Below are positions 17,402 through 26,076 of a stretch of 64,000 nt of DNA, piece by piece. This DNA is from JBDHWG01 sp046328525 (GTDB taxonomy: Bacteria; Chloroflexota; Anaerolineae; Epilineales; JAHCIE01). The stretch is from NCBI GenBank assembly GCA_046328525.1, contig JAXLWK010000005.1:124001-188000 (forward strand), written 5' to 3'. The notes below the pieces were generated by a model. It saw only the letters and a list, made by a program, of their open reading frames with translations. It was not told where the DNA came from and made no database searches. A program made the position numbers and the translations under genes. Each line of letters starts with the position of its first letter. Within the stretch, counting starts at the first letter, position 1.

Positions 17402-18835
17402 ATGCGCAGATTCGTCCCGCACCATCGCTGGCTCGTTGCTCTCCTCATCGTCGCCACCTTTGCGCTGATCGCATGGCAGGTCACGATCGCCTTCGCCCAG
17501 GCTCCCATGCCCAACGCGCCCGCCCCGAACGAAACGCCACCGGTGTCCACCTATGGCCCTGTCGCCGGCGTAGACCGCGCCGCCGTTGGCGCCGCCGCCT
17601 CGATTCACGGCGACCCGACCGCCGGGCGCTCGGTCTTCGCCGCCAACTGCTCGGCGTGCCACGGCCCGCGCGGCATTGGCAACGTTCCCAACCCCGGCTC
17701 CGACGATGGTACTGTCCCGGCCCTCAACCCCATTGACGCGGGCTTCCTCGAAGATTCTCAGGGCGACCCAGCAGCCTTCGCCAAAGCCCTGGACCTGTTC
17801 GTGCAACACGGGTCACGCCCGGCCGGCGAGAAACCCACATTCTGGATGATGCCGTGGGGTGACCGCAACCTCCTCACGCAGCAGCAGATCGCCGATGTCG
17901 AGGCGTACACCATGATGCTGAACGGCGTCTACTGGCCCGACATGTGGGCGCCACCGATCCAGGTTCAGAAGCAGGCAACGCTCAAGGGTGAGACAGTGAC
18001 CTACACCATCACCCTTATCAACGAGTCGGCCGGCGACATCACCAACGTGAACCTCGACGATACCCTTCCCGCCGGATTGACCTACGTCAGCTCGTACGCT
18101 CTCGATCCGGGCCGTCCCGGGACTTGGAGCGGCAGCACCGTTCACTTCTCGGAGCCGTACCCCGTGCCGCAGGGCGGGACGCTTGGGCCATTCGTTATTG
18201 TCGCCAAAACCCAGGGCGGCGCCGCACCCGGCCCCAACGTGGCGCAGGTCGCCTTCCGCTGGCAGGATTGGGAGGGGAACGTCCACGGCACGACGGCCGT
18301 GTCCGACCCCGTGACCCTGGCGGCGCCGCCGACCGCCGTCCCGACGGCTGCGCCCACCGCTGCCAGCGCCGCGCCGGCTGCGGCCGCCACGATGGCGATG
18401 CCCGCGATGCCCATGCCGACGGCCACGCGCGCGCCTTCTACCGAGAACATCGCGCCACCGGCCGAGGCGACCATGGCGCCCATGCCGACGACAGCCCCGG
18501 TCGAGCTCCCAACATCCGCGCCGCTGCCCACGGCGACGGCCGCGCCGGAGGTGAAAGCGCCGACGAACTACAACGTTCAGATCGTCGAGCCGGGCACGAA
18601 CCCGCTGGAGTGGACGTACATCCCGAACAACGTCGTCATCCACGTCGGCGACACGGTGACGTGGACAAACCTCGGCGCGCAGCAGCACACGGTGACGGCC
18701 GACGACGGCAGCTTCGACTCCGGCCTCTTCGGCAATGGCGGCGCCTATAGCCACACGTTCAACACCGCCGGCATCTTCGCCTACCACTGCACACCCCACC
18801 CCTGGATGAAGGGGACGGTGACCGTCCAGCCCTAG
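17402..18835 (+). CDS. Cytochrome c / DUF11 / cupredoxin multidomain exported protein
   Basis: A 477-aa secreted redox protein. A basic start and membrane segment (about 8-32) export it. Domain 1 (about 65-175) is a mono-heme cytochrome c with CSACH. Domain 2 (about 185-305) is a DUF11-like beta-sandwich (VTYTITLINESAGDITNV...). Then comes a Pro/Thr/Ala-rich linker (about 306-385). Domain 3 (about 388-477) is a plastocyanin-like cupredoxin with copper ligands in QQHTV and YHCTPHPWM (His, Cys, His, Met). Heme and type 1 copper in one chain suggest intramolecular electron transfer outside the membrane. Partner enzymes are not adjacent. Confidence 0.88.
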   Translation: MRRFVPHHRWLVALLIVATFALIAWQVTIAFAQAPMPNAPAPNETPPVSTYGPVAGVDRAAVGAAASIHGDPTAGRSVFAANCSACHGPRGIGNVPNPGSDDGTVPALNPIDAGFLEDSQGDPAAFAKALDLFVQHGSRPAGEKPTFWMMPWGDRNLLTQQQIADVEAYTMMLNGVYWPDMWAPPIQVQKQATLKGETVTYTITLINESAGDITNVNLDDTLPAGLTYVSSYALDPGRPGTWSGSTVHFSEPYPVPQGGTLGPFVIVAKTQGGAAPGPNVAQVAFRWQDWEGNVHGTTAVSDPVTLAAPPTAVPTAAPTAASAAPAAAATMAMPAMPMPTATRAPSTENIAPPAEATMAPMPTTAPVELPTSAPLPTATAAPEVKAPTNYNVQIVEPGTNPLEWTYIPNNVVIHVGDTVTWTNLGAQQHTVTADDGSFDSGLFGNGGAYSHTFNTAGIFAYHCTPHPWMKGTVTVQP

Positions 18836-18852
18836 CCACGCTCGCATGCCGC

Positions 18853-18886
18853 AGAGGGCCTGCCCGGCGCACCCGGCAGGCCCTCT
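18853..18886 (+). terminator. Hairpin terminator between convergent genes
   Basis: A 12-bp stem AGAGGGCCTGCC/GGCAGGCCCTCT with a 10-nt loop, 18 bp after the cupredoxin gene stop. The U-tract is weak (CTACTTGATC). Confidence 0.65.
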
Positions 18887-18906
18887 CTACTTGATCTCTC
18901 AATTCG

Positions 18907-19842
18907 TTAGAACACCATGATTTGCTCGTACAACAGGTCGAGACTCAGGTCGGAGCGGACCGTCTCCGGCGATTGCAGGGTGAGGGCAGCGGCGGACGCG
19001 CCCAGGCGCACCGCCTCGTCCAGCGGCACATCGTTCAGCAGCCCGAACACGACGCCGGCCGTCAGCGCCGCCCCCGCCCCGACCGTGTCCACCACCTCGT
19101 CAATCGGAAACGCCGGGATCCAGCCGCTCTCGTCGGAGGAGGCCCACGCCACGCCGTCTGCGCCCAGGGCGATGACCGCCGTGTCCACGCCGAGCTGCAC
19201 CAGCCGCCGCGCCGTCGTAATCGCCTCGCGCCCGCCCCGCGCCTCGCAGTCGCAGAAGACCTGCGCCTCGGCCAGGTTGGGCATGAACAGGTCTATGCGG
19301 TCGAGGAACGGGACGATGCCAGGGGCGAGCGTGACCGACGTGGGGTCTACGCAGACGGGGATGCCTTCCAGGTGGGCGAACTCCGTCAGCACGGCCATCG
19401 TCTCGATGGGCAGATTGCCGTCGAAGATGAGCATGTCCGCGCCGTACAGCAGCCCCTTGTGCGCCTCGATGAAGTCGGGGGTCAGCTCCTCCATCGCGCT
19501 CATCTCGTCCAGCGCCACAATGAGCCGCCCCTCCTCGTCCAGCAGCGCCATGTACGCGCCGGACGGGTCCGCGCCCGACACCATGACGTACTCGACGTTC
19601 ACCCCTGCCTCGGCGGTGTGAGTCAGGATCGTCTGGCCGAAGGCATCGCCCCCAATCACGGACAGCAGCACGGTGTCAATGCCGAGACGCGCCAGGTTCT
19701 CGGCGATGTTGCGCGCCGCGCCGCCGATGCTGAGCTGGACCCGGCCCGGGTTCGACGTCATCGGCGCGAGCGCCTCCAGCGCCCGCCCCTTGACGTCTAC
19801 GCTCGCCGCGCCGATAACCACCACACGCGGTGTCGGTTCCAT
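18907..19842 (-). CDS. PfkB-family carbohydrate/nucleoside kinase with an altered GAGD motif
   Basis: A 311-aa protein of the ribokinase/PfkB fold: VVVIGAASVDVKG at the start, GGAARNIAENLARLG (PfkB signature 1) and ADMLIFDGNLP. Signature 2 normally reads DTxGAGDxF; here it is DTVGAGAALTAG, so the catalytic-base Asp is replaced by Ala. The rest of the fold looks intact, which points to a true but possibly non-kinase or altered protein rather than a pseudogene. Start-region features resemble pseudouridine kinases (PsuK). It lies 25 bp downstream of phnE, on the same strand. Confidence 0.82.
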   Translation of the reverse strand: MEPTPRVVVIGAASVDVKGRALEALAPMTSNPGRVQLSIGGAARNIAENLARLGIDTVLLSVIGGDAFGQTILTHTAEAGVNVEYVMVSGADPSGAYMALLDEEGRLIVALDEMSAMEELTPDFIEAHKGLLYGADMLIFDGNLPIETMAVLTEFAHLEGIPVCVDPTSVTLAPGIVPFLDRIDLFMPNLAEAQVFCDCEARGGREAITTARRLVQLGVDTAVIALGADGVAWASSDESGWIPAFPIDEVVDTVGAGAALTAGVVFGLLNDVPLDEAVRLGASAAALTLQSPETVRSDLSLDLLYEQIMVF

Positions 19843-19867
19843 AGCCGTCTCCTCGCGCCAGGGATTG

Positions 19868-21076
19868 CTACATCACCTTGCGCCGTACCCAGCCGCTCAG
19901 CCAGTCCAACGTCATCACCACGACGACGATGGCCCAGATCGCGACGGCAGCGTCTCGCCACAGAAGCAGGTTCATGTACTGGATGAGCAGGAAGCCGATG
20001 CCGCCGCCGCCGACGAGGCCGACGACGGTCGCCATGCGGACGTTGATGTCCCAGCGATAGAAGGTGAACGAGATGAACGCCGGTATCACCTGGGGCAACA
20101 TGGCGTAGAGGGTGGTCTGGAAGCGGTTCGCGCCCGTCGCCCGCAGCGCCTCGATCGGGCCTTCGTCAATGCTCTCGATGGCCTCGGAGTAGAGCTTGCC
20201 GAGCGCCCCGACACCGTGGATGGTGATAGCGAGGACGCCCGCGTAGGAGCCGATGCCCACGACCACGGCCGCGATGACGGCGACGATGAGCACCTCGATG
20301 GAGCGCAGGATGTTGAAGGTCGTGCGCACAATCCAGTAGATCGCCTCGGTGAACTTCGACCCGCTCATGACGTTGCGGGCGGCGAGGAAGCTCAGGGGCG
20401 CGGCGATGATGACCGTCCAGATCGTGCCGATGAGCGCCATGAGAATCGTGTCCCACATGGCGATGAGCACCAGGTGTGCCTGCTCGGTCAAGGCGAAGGC
20501 CGGCAGGCCAAAGAAGCCGGGCTTAGCCGCCTCGAAGGTGACGTCAATGAAACGCACGCCCTGCCCTTCCGCCGACGGCACGGTGACGGTCACCGTGAAG
20601 CCGCCCTGGGCGTCGGTCTGCGCGTCGCCGATGGGCGTCTGGTTCGGGCCGGTGTCCCAGACAATTCGGCCTTGCGCGTTGGGCGGCCAGCCGGCGCCGC
20701 TGATCTCGACCGGCTCACCTTGCTTGACGACGCGCGTGGAGAGGGTAATCTGCGGGCCGGGCTTGGGGGAGCGGGTCGGCACTGTCGGCGACACTGACTC
20801 GCCTGGTATGACGACGGAGATACTATCCTGGACGGTCTCCTTCTCCGTCGTGAAGAAGTTCGGCTGGAGCAGCTGCGTCACGATATGCTGCGCGTTAGGC
20901 GCATTCTTCACCAGGTCCACCACGTTGACGCCGATGAGCCGCGTCCCGTAGGCATAGATGGCGGCAGCGGCGATGAGGACGACCCAGAAGCGCCACGACA
21001 CCCAGATCGAGCGTGGACGCACGACCGGCGGCGTCGCGGTCTGTCCCGACGGCAGAGGCTGGGTTTGCTGTGCCAT
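19868..21076 (-). CDS. phnE: Phosphonate/phosphite ABC transporter permease with an inserted extracytoplasmic domain
   Basis: A 402-aa permease. Membrane segment 1 is at about 28-46; the ABC permease core (about 200-400) has the EAA-type loop SIDEGPIEALRATGANRFQ and the PhnE-like end VGLVGGGGIGFLL. Between them, about residues 95-180, lies a soluble Ig-like or bacterial Big-type segment (VVKQGEPVEISGAGWPPNAQG...VTVTVPSAEG), which normal PhnE (about 260-300 aa) lacks. It starts on the base after the phnC stop. With phnC and phnD it forms a phosphonate, phosphite or phosphate importer. Confidence 0.87.
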   Translation of the reverse strand: MAQQTQPLPSGQTATPPVVRPRSIWVSWRFWVVLIAAAAIYAYGTRLIGVNVVDLVKNAPNAQHIVTQLLQPNFFTTEKETVQDSISVVIPGESVSPTVPTRSPKPGPQITLSTRVVKQGEPVEISGAGWPPNAQGRIVWDTGPNQTPIGDAQTDAQGGFTVTVTVPSAEGQGVRFIDVTFEAAKPGFFGLPAFALTEQAHLVLIAMWDTILMALIGTIWTVIIAAPLSFLAARNVMSGSKFTEAIYWIVRTTFNILRSIEVLIVAVIAAVVVGIGSYAGVLAITIHGVGALGKLYSEAIESIDEGPIEALRATGANRFQTTLYAMLPQVIPAFISFTFYRWDINVRMATVVGLVGGGGIGFLLIQYMNLLLWRDAAVAIWAIVVVVMTLDWLSGWVRRKVM

Positions 21077-21838
21077 CTACGCAATCTCCACTTCAATGGC
21101 TTCCTCGCCATAGATGGCGTGGAAGCGCTGCGGCGTGATGTCCACCGGCAGGCCGTCAAACACCACCTGGCCGGCCTTCAGGGCAACGACGCGGGAAGCG
21201 TAGCGCCGCGCCAGCGACAGGAAGTGCAGGCTACAGATCACCGTGATGCCCTCCTCCTTGTTGAGCTGCTCCAGGTAGCGCAGCACGGAGTGGGAGGTGG
21301 CCGGGTCGAGGCTGGCGACAGGCTCGTCGGCCAGCATGAGCGTCGGGTTCTGCATCAGGGCGCGGGCAATGGCGACGCGCTGCTGCTGGCCGCCGGAGAG
21401 CGAGTCGGCGCGGATGTAGGCCTTGTCGGCGATGCCGACGCGCGCCAGGTTTGCCAGCGCCCGCTCGACGTCGGCGTCGGGGAAGCGATTGAGCAGCGCG
21501 TAGTAGGGCGGCAGGTAGCCGAGCCGCCCGGAGAGCACGTTGGTGATGACCGAAGAGCGTTTGACGAGATTGAACTGCTGAAAGATCATTCCGATTTTGC
21601 GGCGAATCTGGCGCAGCTCCTTCGGCCCGGCGGCGGTCACATCCTCGCCGTCGAGGAGGATTTGCCCGCTCGTCGGCTCGATGAGCCGATTGATGGAGCG
21701 CAACAGCGTAGACTTACCCGAGCCGGAGAGGCCGATGAGCACGACAAACTCGCCGTCCTCGATGGTCAGCGACACATCGTTAATGGCCTTGAAGCTCGCG
21801 CCGGGGTAGATTTTGGTCACGTGGCGGATTTCTAGCAC
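21077..21838 (-). CDS. phnC: Phosphonate ABC transporter ATP-binding protein
   Basis: A 253-aa ABC ATPase: Walker A GLSGSGKSTLLRS, Q-loop FQQFNLV, signature LSGGQQQRVAIARAL, Walker B LMLADEPVASLD and the switch His (SLHFLS). The PhnC-type segment (RSSVITNVLSGRLGY...) is present. GTG at 21838 is chosen because GGGAGAGG lies just upstream and the protein then begins at the first strand. It is the middle gene of phnD-phnC-phnE. Confidence 0.93.
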   Translation of the reverse strand: MLEIRHVTKIYPGASFKAINDVSLTIEDGEFVVLIGLSGSGKSTLLRSINRLIEPTSGQILLDGEDVTAAGPKELRQIRRKIGMIFQQFNLVKRSSVITNVLSGRLGYLPPYYALLNRFPDADVERALANLARVGIADKAYIRADSLSGGQQQRVAIARALMQNPTLMLADEPVASLDPATSHSVLRYLEQLNKEEGITVICSLHFLSLARRYASRVVALKAGQVVFDGLPVDITPQRFHAIYGEEAIEVEIA

Positions 21839-21907
21839 GCGCCTCTCCCATAACGGCCCGCAACCCGGCAGGTTGGGGTCGTTATAGCAACTTTCAGTCC
21901 CACGCAT

Positions 21908-22005
21908 TCGCCCCTCTCCCCCTTCCCCCTCTCCCACAAGGGGCGAGGGGGAAAGAAGCTCCCCTTCCCCCCTTGTGGGGGAAGGGGCAAGGGGATGAGG
22001 GGGTT
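21908..22005. repeat. CCCTCTCCC-type inverted repeat in the phnD-phnC gap
   Basis: CTCTCCCCCTTCCCCCTCTCCCACAAGGGGCGAGGGGGAAAG then CCTTGTGGGGGAAGGGGCAAGGGG forms a long imperfect hairpin. It fills most of the 168-bp gap between phnD and phnC. Confidence 0.75.
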
Positions 22006-22006
22006 G

Positions 22007-23152
22007 TTACGGGGCCTTGGTCGCGGCAGCCGTCGCCGCCGGGCGCGGCGTCGGCGTGTTCAGAACCACGCCAATATCAATGTTAGCCGCCTTGGCCGCG
22101 TCGTTGATCGGCGCGTAGTCCTTCGGTTCGCCGACCACCAGCCCGTCAATGTCGGCCAGCGCCTTCAGCTCCTTGATGCCGTCCTCGGTCTTGGCGATCG
22201 CCAGCAGCCCATCGCTGATCTTCTTGCGGATGTCCGCCGGCAGCCCCTTGCGCACGCTGACCGTGTCGTTGGGGATCAGGAAGTTGACGTCGGCGCTGTT
22301 GAGAAGCACGCGGGTTTTGTCGTAGACATCGGGAACCGACGCCTTGGCGCGGTCACGGGCGTCCGGCGTACCCTTGAACTCGCCGAAGACCGCCGCGGCG
22401 TCTACCTGGCCGTTGGTCAGTGCGATGACAGACTTGTCGTGGCCGCCGGAGTATACCCACTGCACATCCTTGTCGGGGAGCACACCCTGCTGGGTCAAAT
22501 ACGCGCGCGGGTAAAGGTTGCCGGAGGTGGACAGCGGGTCGGCGCTCGCGAGCTTCTTGCCCTTGAGGTCCTGCACTGTCTTAATCGGCGAGTCCTTGGC
22601 GACGATGATCGAGAACGGGTAGACCTTCGAGCCGTTGCGGGTCGTCGTGAGCAGGAGTTCGAGGCCGTAGCGGTTGTTGCCGACGACGTAGGACAGCGGG
22701 TTCAGCCAGCCCACGTCAATCTGGCCGGCGTTCATCGCCTCGACGGTCGCCGCATAGCTCGTCGGTACCGTGGTCTTGAACTTCAGGCCGGTCTCCTTCT
22801 CGAGCATCTGACCGAGCTTCTCCAGGCTCGTCGCCAGCTTCTGCGCGTCGGAGGAGGGAACGAAGGCCATCTTGATGGGGTTGGCGGCGGTACCGAGGTC
22901 ACCGGCGGCCGGGGCGGCGGCAGCCGCCGTCGTCGGCGCGGCAGCCTTGGGCGCGTCGGTGGCCTTGGGGGCCGCCGGGGCCGGCGCCGTCGTCGGCGCG
23001 GCGGCCTTGGGCGCGTCGGTGGCCTTAGGGGCCGCCGGGGCCGGCGCCGTCGCCTGGGCCGCTGGCGCCGCCGGGGCCTGGGGCTGGCCGCCACACTGCG
23101 CGGCGACAAGAGTCAGCACCAGCAGCATGAGCATGAGCATCAGACGTTTCAC
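22007..23152 (-). CDS. phnD: Phosphonate/phosphite/phosphate-binding lipoprotein
   Basis: A 381-aa periplasmic-type binding protein. A signal peptide with TLVAAQC ends in a Cys at about residue 18 (Gln before Cys is unusual for a lipobox). A low-complexity Ala/Pro/Lys linker follows, with one unit (APAAPKATDAPKAAAPTTA) repeated twice, then the PhnD fold: FVPSSDAQKL, AGQIDVGWLNPLSYV, KLASADPLSTSGNLYPRAYL, NDTVSVRKGLP. The STSG loop binds the phosph(on)ate group in this family. GTG 23152 has AAGGAGA upstream. A promoter lies at 23262-23290. Confidence 0.92.
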   Translation of the reverse strand: MKRLMLMLMLLVLTLVAAQCGGQPQAPAAPAAQATAPAPAAPKATDAPKAAAPTTAPAPAAPKATDAPKAAAPTTAAAAAPAAGDLGTAANPIKMAFVPSSDAQKLATSLEKLGQMLEKETGLKFKTTVPTSYAATVEAMNAGQIDVGWLNPLSYVVGNNRYGLELLLTTTRNGSKVYPFSIIVAKDSPIKTVQDLKGKKLASADPLSTSGNLYPRAYLTQQGVLPDKDVQWVYSGGHDKSVIALTNGQVDAAAVFGEFKGTPDARDRAKASVPDVYDKTRVLLNSADVNFLIPNDTVSVRKGLPADIRKKISDGLLAIAKTEDGIKELKALADIDGLVVGEPKDYAPINDAAKAANIDIGVVLNTPTPRPAATAAATKAP

Positions 23153-23261
23153 AGTGGAATCTCCTTCTTGAAATGGTGTGGCGAGGATGAAAGGGGTGAG
23201 ATGGAAATGGGACAAGCATACATCCGTCCGGACTGGGCAGGCGTCCGAACACAGCAATCCT

Positions 23262-23290
23262 ATCATACAACAGGCGCGGCCTTTTCGCAA
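23262..23290 (-). promoter_or_regulatory. Promoter for phnD
   Basis: On the minus strand, TTGCGA (23290-23285), a 17-bp spacer and TATGAT (23267-23262). It lies 110 bp before the phnD start. No Pho-box repeat was recognised. Confidence 0.55.
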
Positions 23291-23341
23291 CCCCCAGAAT
23301 CACTGCCGCATGGATTGCGCATTATAGGGTGAGGGACGGCG

Positions 23342-23791
23342 CTAGTCCTCGGATGGGGGCGGGGCGGGCGGGGCGTCGGCGGCCGCGTGACGCTCCACTC
23401 GCTCGTGTGCCTTGCGTCTCAGCTCCGCTTCCCGCTTCACGCGCCGCGCGTGTTCCTGCGCCACACTGCGCCGCGTGCCGTCGCCGACGATGGCGATGAG
23501 GCCCGACAAGAGGCCCACGCCGGCCAGGAGATAGACCATCGCAAACAGCTTGCCTGGGTCCGTCTTCGGAGTCACGTCGCCGTAGCCGACAGTGGTCAGA
23601 GACACGACGCCAAAGTAGAACGCATCAATCCATCTCCAGCCCTCCAGTGCCCGGAATACGACCCCTCCAAGAGTGATAAAGAGGAGCGCGGTGATCAGGA
23701 GGCCGCGAAACTCGGGAAGACGGAAGAGGTCCCCGTAGATGCGGAAGAAGCTACGCACGAAGGCGAGCAAGATGATAAAGGGAACAAGCAT
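23342..23791 (-). CDS. Two-TM potassium channel (ion-channel domain protein)
   Basis: A 149-aa membrane protein. After an N-terminal helix (1-18) come an outer helix (about 28-48), the pore loop with the selectivity filter TTVGYGDVTP (about 66-75), an inner helix (about 81-102) and a basic, Arg/Glu-rich cytoplasmic tail. It lacks RCK/TrkA ligand domains, so it is a KcsA-like minimal pore, probably tetrameric. It sits alone between phnD and the Opp permeases; no functional link is evident. Confidence 0.88.
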   Translation of the reverse strand: MLVPFIILLAFVRSFFRIYGDLFRLPEFRGLLITALLFITLGGVVFRALEGWRWIDAFYFGVVSLTTVGYGDVTPKTDPGKLFAMVYLLAGVGLLSGLIAIVGDGTRRSVAQEHARRVKREAELRRKAHERVERHAAADAPPAPPPSED

Positions 23792-23806
23792 GTCTACCTC
23801 TATACG

Positions 23807-23846
23807 ACGCCGGCCGCCGCAGCTCTGGAGCTACAGCGGCCGGCGT
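23807..23846 (-). terminator. Hairpin after the peptide-permease operon
   Basis: Arms ACGCCGGCCGC and GCGGCCGGCGT (11 bp perfect), with an inner AGCT/AGCT pair. It is 36 bp past the oppC-like stop and before the channel gene. There is no clear U-tract. Confidence 0.5.
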
Positions 23847-23882
23847 ATTAGCGCGCTATCGCCGTCGGATGAAGTGCAGCAG

Positions 23883-24845
23883 TTAGCCCTGGGTGCGGCG
23901 CGGGTCCAGGGCGTCGCGCAGGCCGTCGCCCATGAAGTTGATGCTCAGCACGGTGATGGAGATGAGCAGGCCGGGAAAGATCGCCAGCCACGGGAACTGC
24001 TCGATGTAATCGCGCGAGTCGTAGAGCAGGCGGCCCCACGTCGGCATGTCCGGCGGGAAGCCCACGCCCAGGAACGACAGCGTCGACTCCAGGATGATGG
24101 CCGCGCCGACGCTGAGTGTCGCCGCGACGATGATCGGACTCATGCTGTTGGGTAGGATGTGGCGGAACATGATATGCGGCGTGCGCGAGCCGACGGAGTG
24201 GGCCGCCTCGACGAACTCCTTCTGCTTCAGCGACAGGAAGGAGGCGCGGACAAGGCGGGAGATGGGCATCCAGCTCAACGCGCCGATGACGAACACCGTC
24301 AGGATGAAGATGCCCATGTTGATGCCGAACGCCTTGCGCAGCGAATCGCGGAAGAGGTAGATGACGAGCAGCAGCACGGGCAGCGTCGGCAGCGCCAGGA
24401 ACAGGTCGGTGACCCAGACGAGGCCATTGTCCGTCCGCCCCCCGAAGTAGCCAGAGAACGAACCAATGAAGGTGCCGAGGAAAACGGCCACGAGCATGGC
24501 GGCGATGCCGACGGCGATGGACACGCGGCCACCGTACAGCACCATGGACATCAGGTCGCGGCCTAGCGGGTCCGTGCCCATCGGATGCGAGATGGACGGG
24601 GCCTGGAAGGCGTTGGCGAAGTCGCCCACCGAGGCTACGTCCGTCGGCCAGATGACCGGCCCGACGACGACGGCGACGATCAGGATCGCCAGGACGATGG
24701 TGCCGATCATCGCCATGCGGTGGCGGCGATAGGCGGTCCACGCGTCCGACCAGAGCGAGCGCGGCTTCCGCATCTCGGCCGGGACGATCTTCGACTTGGG
24801 AGGCGCGGTTTTTGGGGCCTGGGGCAGGCGAACGGCTTCAGTCAT
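23883..24845 (-). CDS. Oligopeptide/dipeptide-type ABC permease, OppC/DppC family
   Basis: A 320-aa permease with a Pro-rich cytoplasmic N-terminus, a first helix at about 40-62, the typical SHPMGTDPLGRDLMSMVLYGGR loop preceding the core, four more helices and the EAA loop EFVEAAHSVGSRTPHIMFRHILPN. It ends with the DALDPRRTQG-type OppC C-terminus. The ATG overlaps the stop region of the OppB-like gene by 8 bp, which suggests translational coupling and a heterodimeric permease. No ATP-binding genes (oppD/oppF) occur in the window. Confidence 0.9.
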   Translation of the reverse strand: MTEAVRLPQAPKTAPPKSKIVPAEMRKPRSLWSDAWTAYRRHRMAMIGTIVLAILIVAVVVGPVIWPTDVASVGDFANAFQAPSISHPMGTDPLGRDLMSMVLYGGRVSIAVGIAAMLVAVFLGTFIGSFSGYFGGRTDNGLVWVTDLFLALPTLPVLLLVIYLFRDSLRKAFGINMGIFILTVFVIGALSWMPISRLVRASFLSLKQKEFVEAAHSVGSRTPHIMFRHILPNSMSPIIVAATLSVGAAIILESTLSFLGVGFPPDMPTWGRLLYDSRDYIEQFPWLAIFPGLLISITVLSINFMGDGLRDALDPRRTQG

Positions 24846-25797
24846 ACTTGATCCTCGGATCCAGGAAGGCGTAGATGACGTCCACGACGAGGTTGAAGAA
24901 GACGACCAGGACGGCCGAGATGAACACGATGGCCATGACCACCGGGGTATCACTGTTGAAGATCGAGTTGATGAGCAGGTCCCCAATGCCCGGCACGCGG
25001 AATATCTGCTCGGTGACGATCGCGCCTGTGAAGATCGCCGGCAGGCTGAGGGCGATCAGCGTCACGACGGGGATGAGGCTGTTGCGCAGAACGTGGCCGC
25101 GCACAACCACCTGCTCCCGCAGGCCCTTCGCCCGTGCCGTGCGCACGTAGTCCTGGGGCAGGTTGTCGAGCATGGACGAGCGGGTGAAGCGCGTCAGTGT
25201 CGCCATCTGGAACAGCGCCAGGACCGCGATGGGCATGATGCTCTGCTTGAGCATCTCGATGAGCGTCTGGAAGTTGGTGACCTTTAAGGTCGAGTCGTAG
25301 ATGAAGGGCAGCCAGCCCAGCTTGACGCTGAAGATGATGATGAACAGGGTGCCGGTGAAGAACGTCGGCATGGAGAAGCCGATAAAGGAGAAAGTGGTAG
25401 ACGTCTGGTCGAACACTGAGTATTTTCTCACCGCCGATATGACGCCTATGGGTATCGCAAAGGCGACGGCCACCAGGTAGGCCGTGCCGACGATCCAGAG
25501 GGTGTTGGGGAGCCGCTGCCAGATGAGCTTCGTCACCGGCACGCGGCTGGCGAACGAGTAGCCCAGGTCGCCCTGCGCCGCCGCCGTCAGCCACTTCACG
25601 TAGCGAATGTAGGCCGGCTGGTCCAGGCCGAGCGAGCGTTTGATGTTTTCGCGCACCTCCGGCGGCACCGCCGGGTTGGCCGCGAACTGGGACATGGGGT
25701 CGCCCGGCGCCAGGGCCAGGATCATGAAGAGAATGAAACTCATCGCAATCAGGGTCGGGATGGCGATGAGAATCCGCCGCACGAGGTAACGTGTCAT
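24838..25797 (-). CDS. Oligopeptide/dipeptide-type ABC permease, OppB/DppB family
   Basis: A 319-aa permease beginning MTRYLVRRILIAIPTLIAMS, the characteristic first helix of DppB/OppB. It carries an APGDPMSQFAANP segment, an LGLDQP loop and the EAA-type motif TARAKGLREQVVVRGHVLRNSLIP. It pairs with the OppC-like gene downstream (8-bp overlap). Three related binding-protein genes lie upstream (26-31 kb) on the same strand and probably feed this permease. Confidence 0.9.
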   Translation of the reverse strand: MTRYLVRRILIAIPTLIAMSFILFMILALAPGDPMSQFAANPAVPPEVRENIKRSLGLDQPAYIRYVKWLTAAAQGDLGYSFASRVPVTKLIWQRLPNTLWIVGTAYLVAVAFAIPIGVISAVRKYSVFDQTSTTFSFIGFSMPTFFTGTLFIIIFSVKLGWLPFIYDSTLKVTNFQTLIEMLKQSIMPIAVLALFQMATLTRFTRSSMLDNLPQDYVRTARAKGLREQVVVRGHVLRNSLIPVVTLIALSLPAIFTGAIVTEQIFRVPGIGDLLINSIFNSDTPVVMAIVFISAVLVVFFNLVVDVIYAFLDPRIKYD

Positions 25798-26031
25798 ACC
25801 CCCTCTTTCCGCCCGTGGGTGACCCGGGGAGGCGGTTACTCTCCGACGACCCGTTGCCGATGGGCCGGGGAGACATGGTGAGCTACATGATCTCGACCGG
25901 CGGCCTGGCCGGACACGTCGCCGCCAATCTACCTGCGCGGCGTGTGACGCAGGATTCTAGTCGAAGTCAATTAGATTGTCAAAGGGGCCGGAACAGCCCT
26001 CACCCCCCGTTCCCGTCGGTCTACCGCAGGG

Positions 26032-26060
26032 CGTAGGGGCGGGTTTGAAACCCGCCCCTA
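26032..26060. repeat. Palindromic GTAGGGGCGGGTTT repeat, copy 3
   Basis: A full 29-bp palindrome, with G for A at one position of each arm relative to the other copies (a compensatory pair, so the palindrome is preserved). It sits 16 bp past the stop of the truncated binding-protein gene. The 25798-26031 gap shows nothing else recognisable. Confidence 0.87.
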
Positions 26061-26076
26061 CAGCATTATTCACAGC

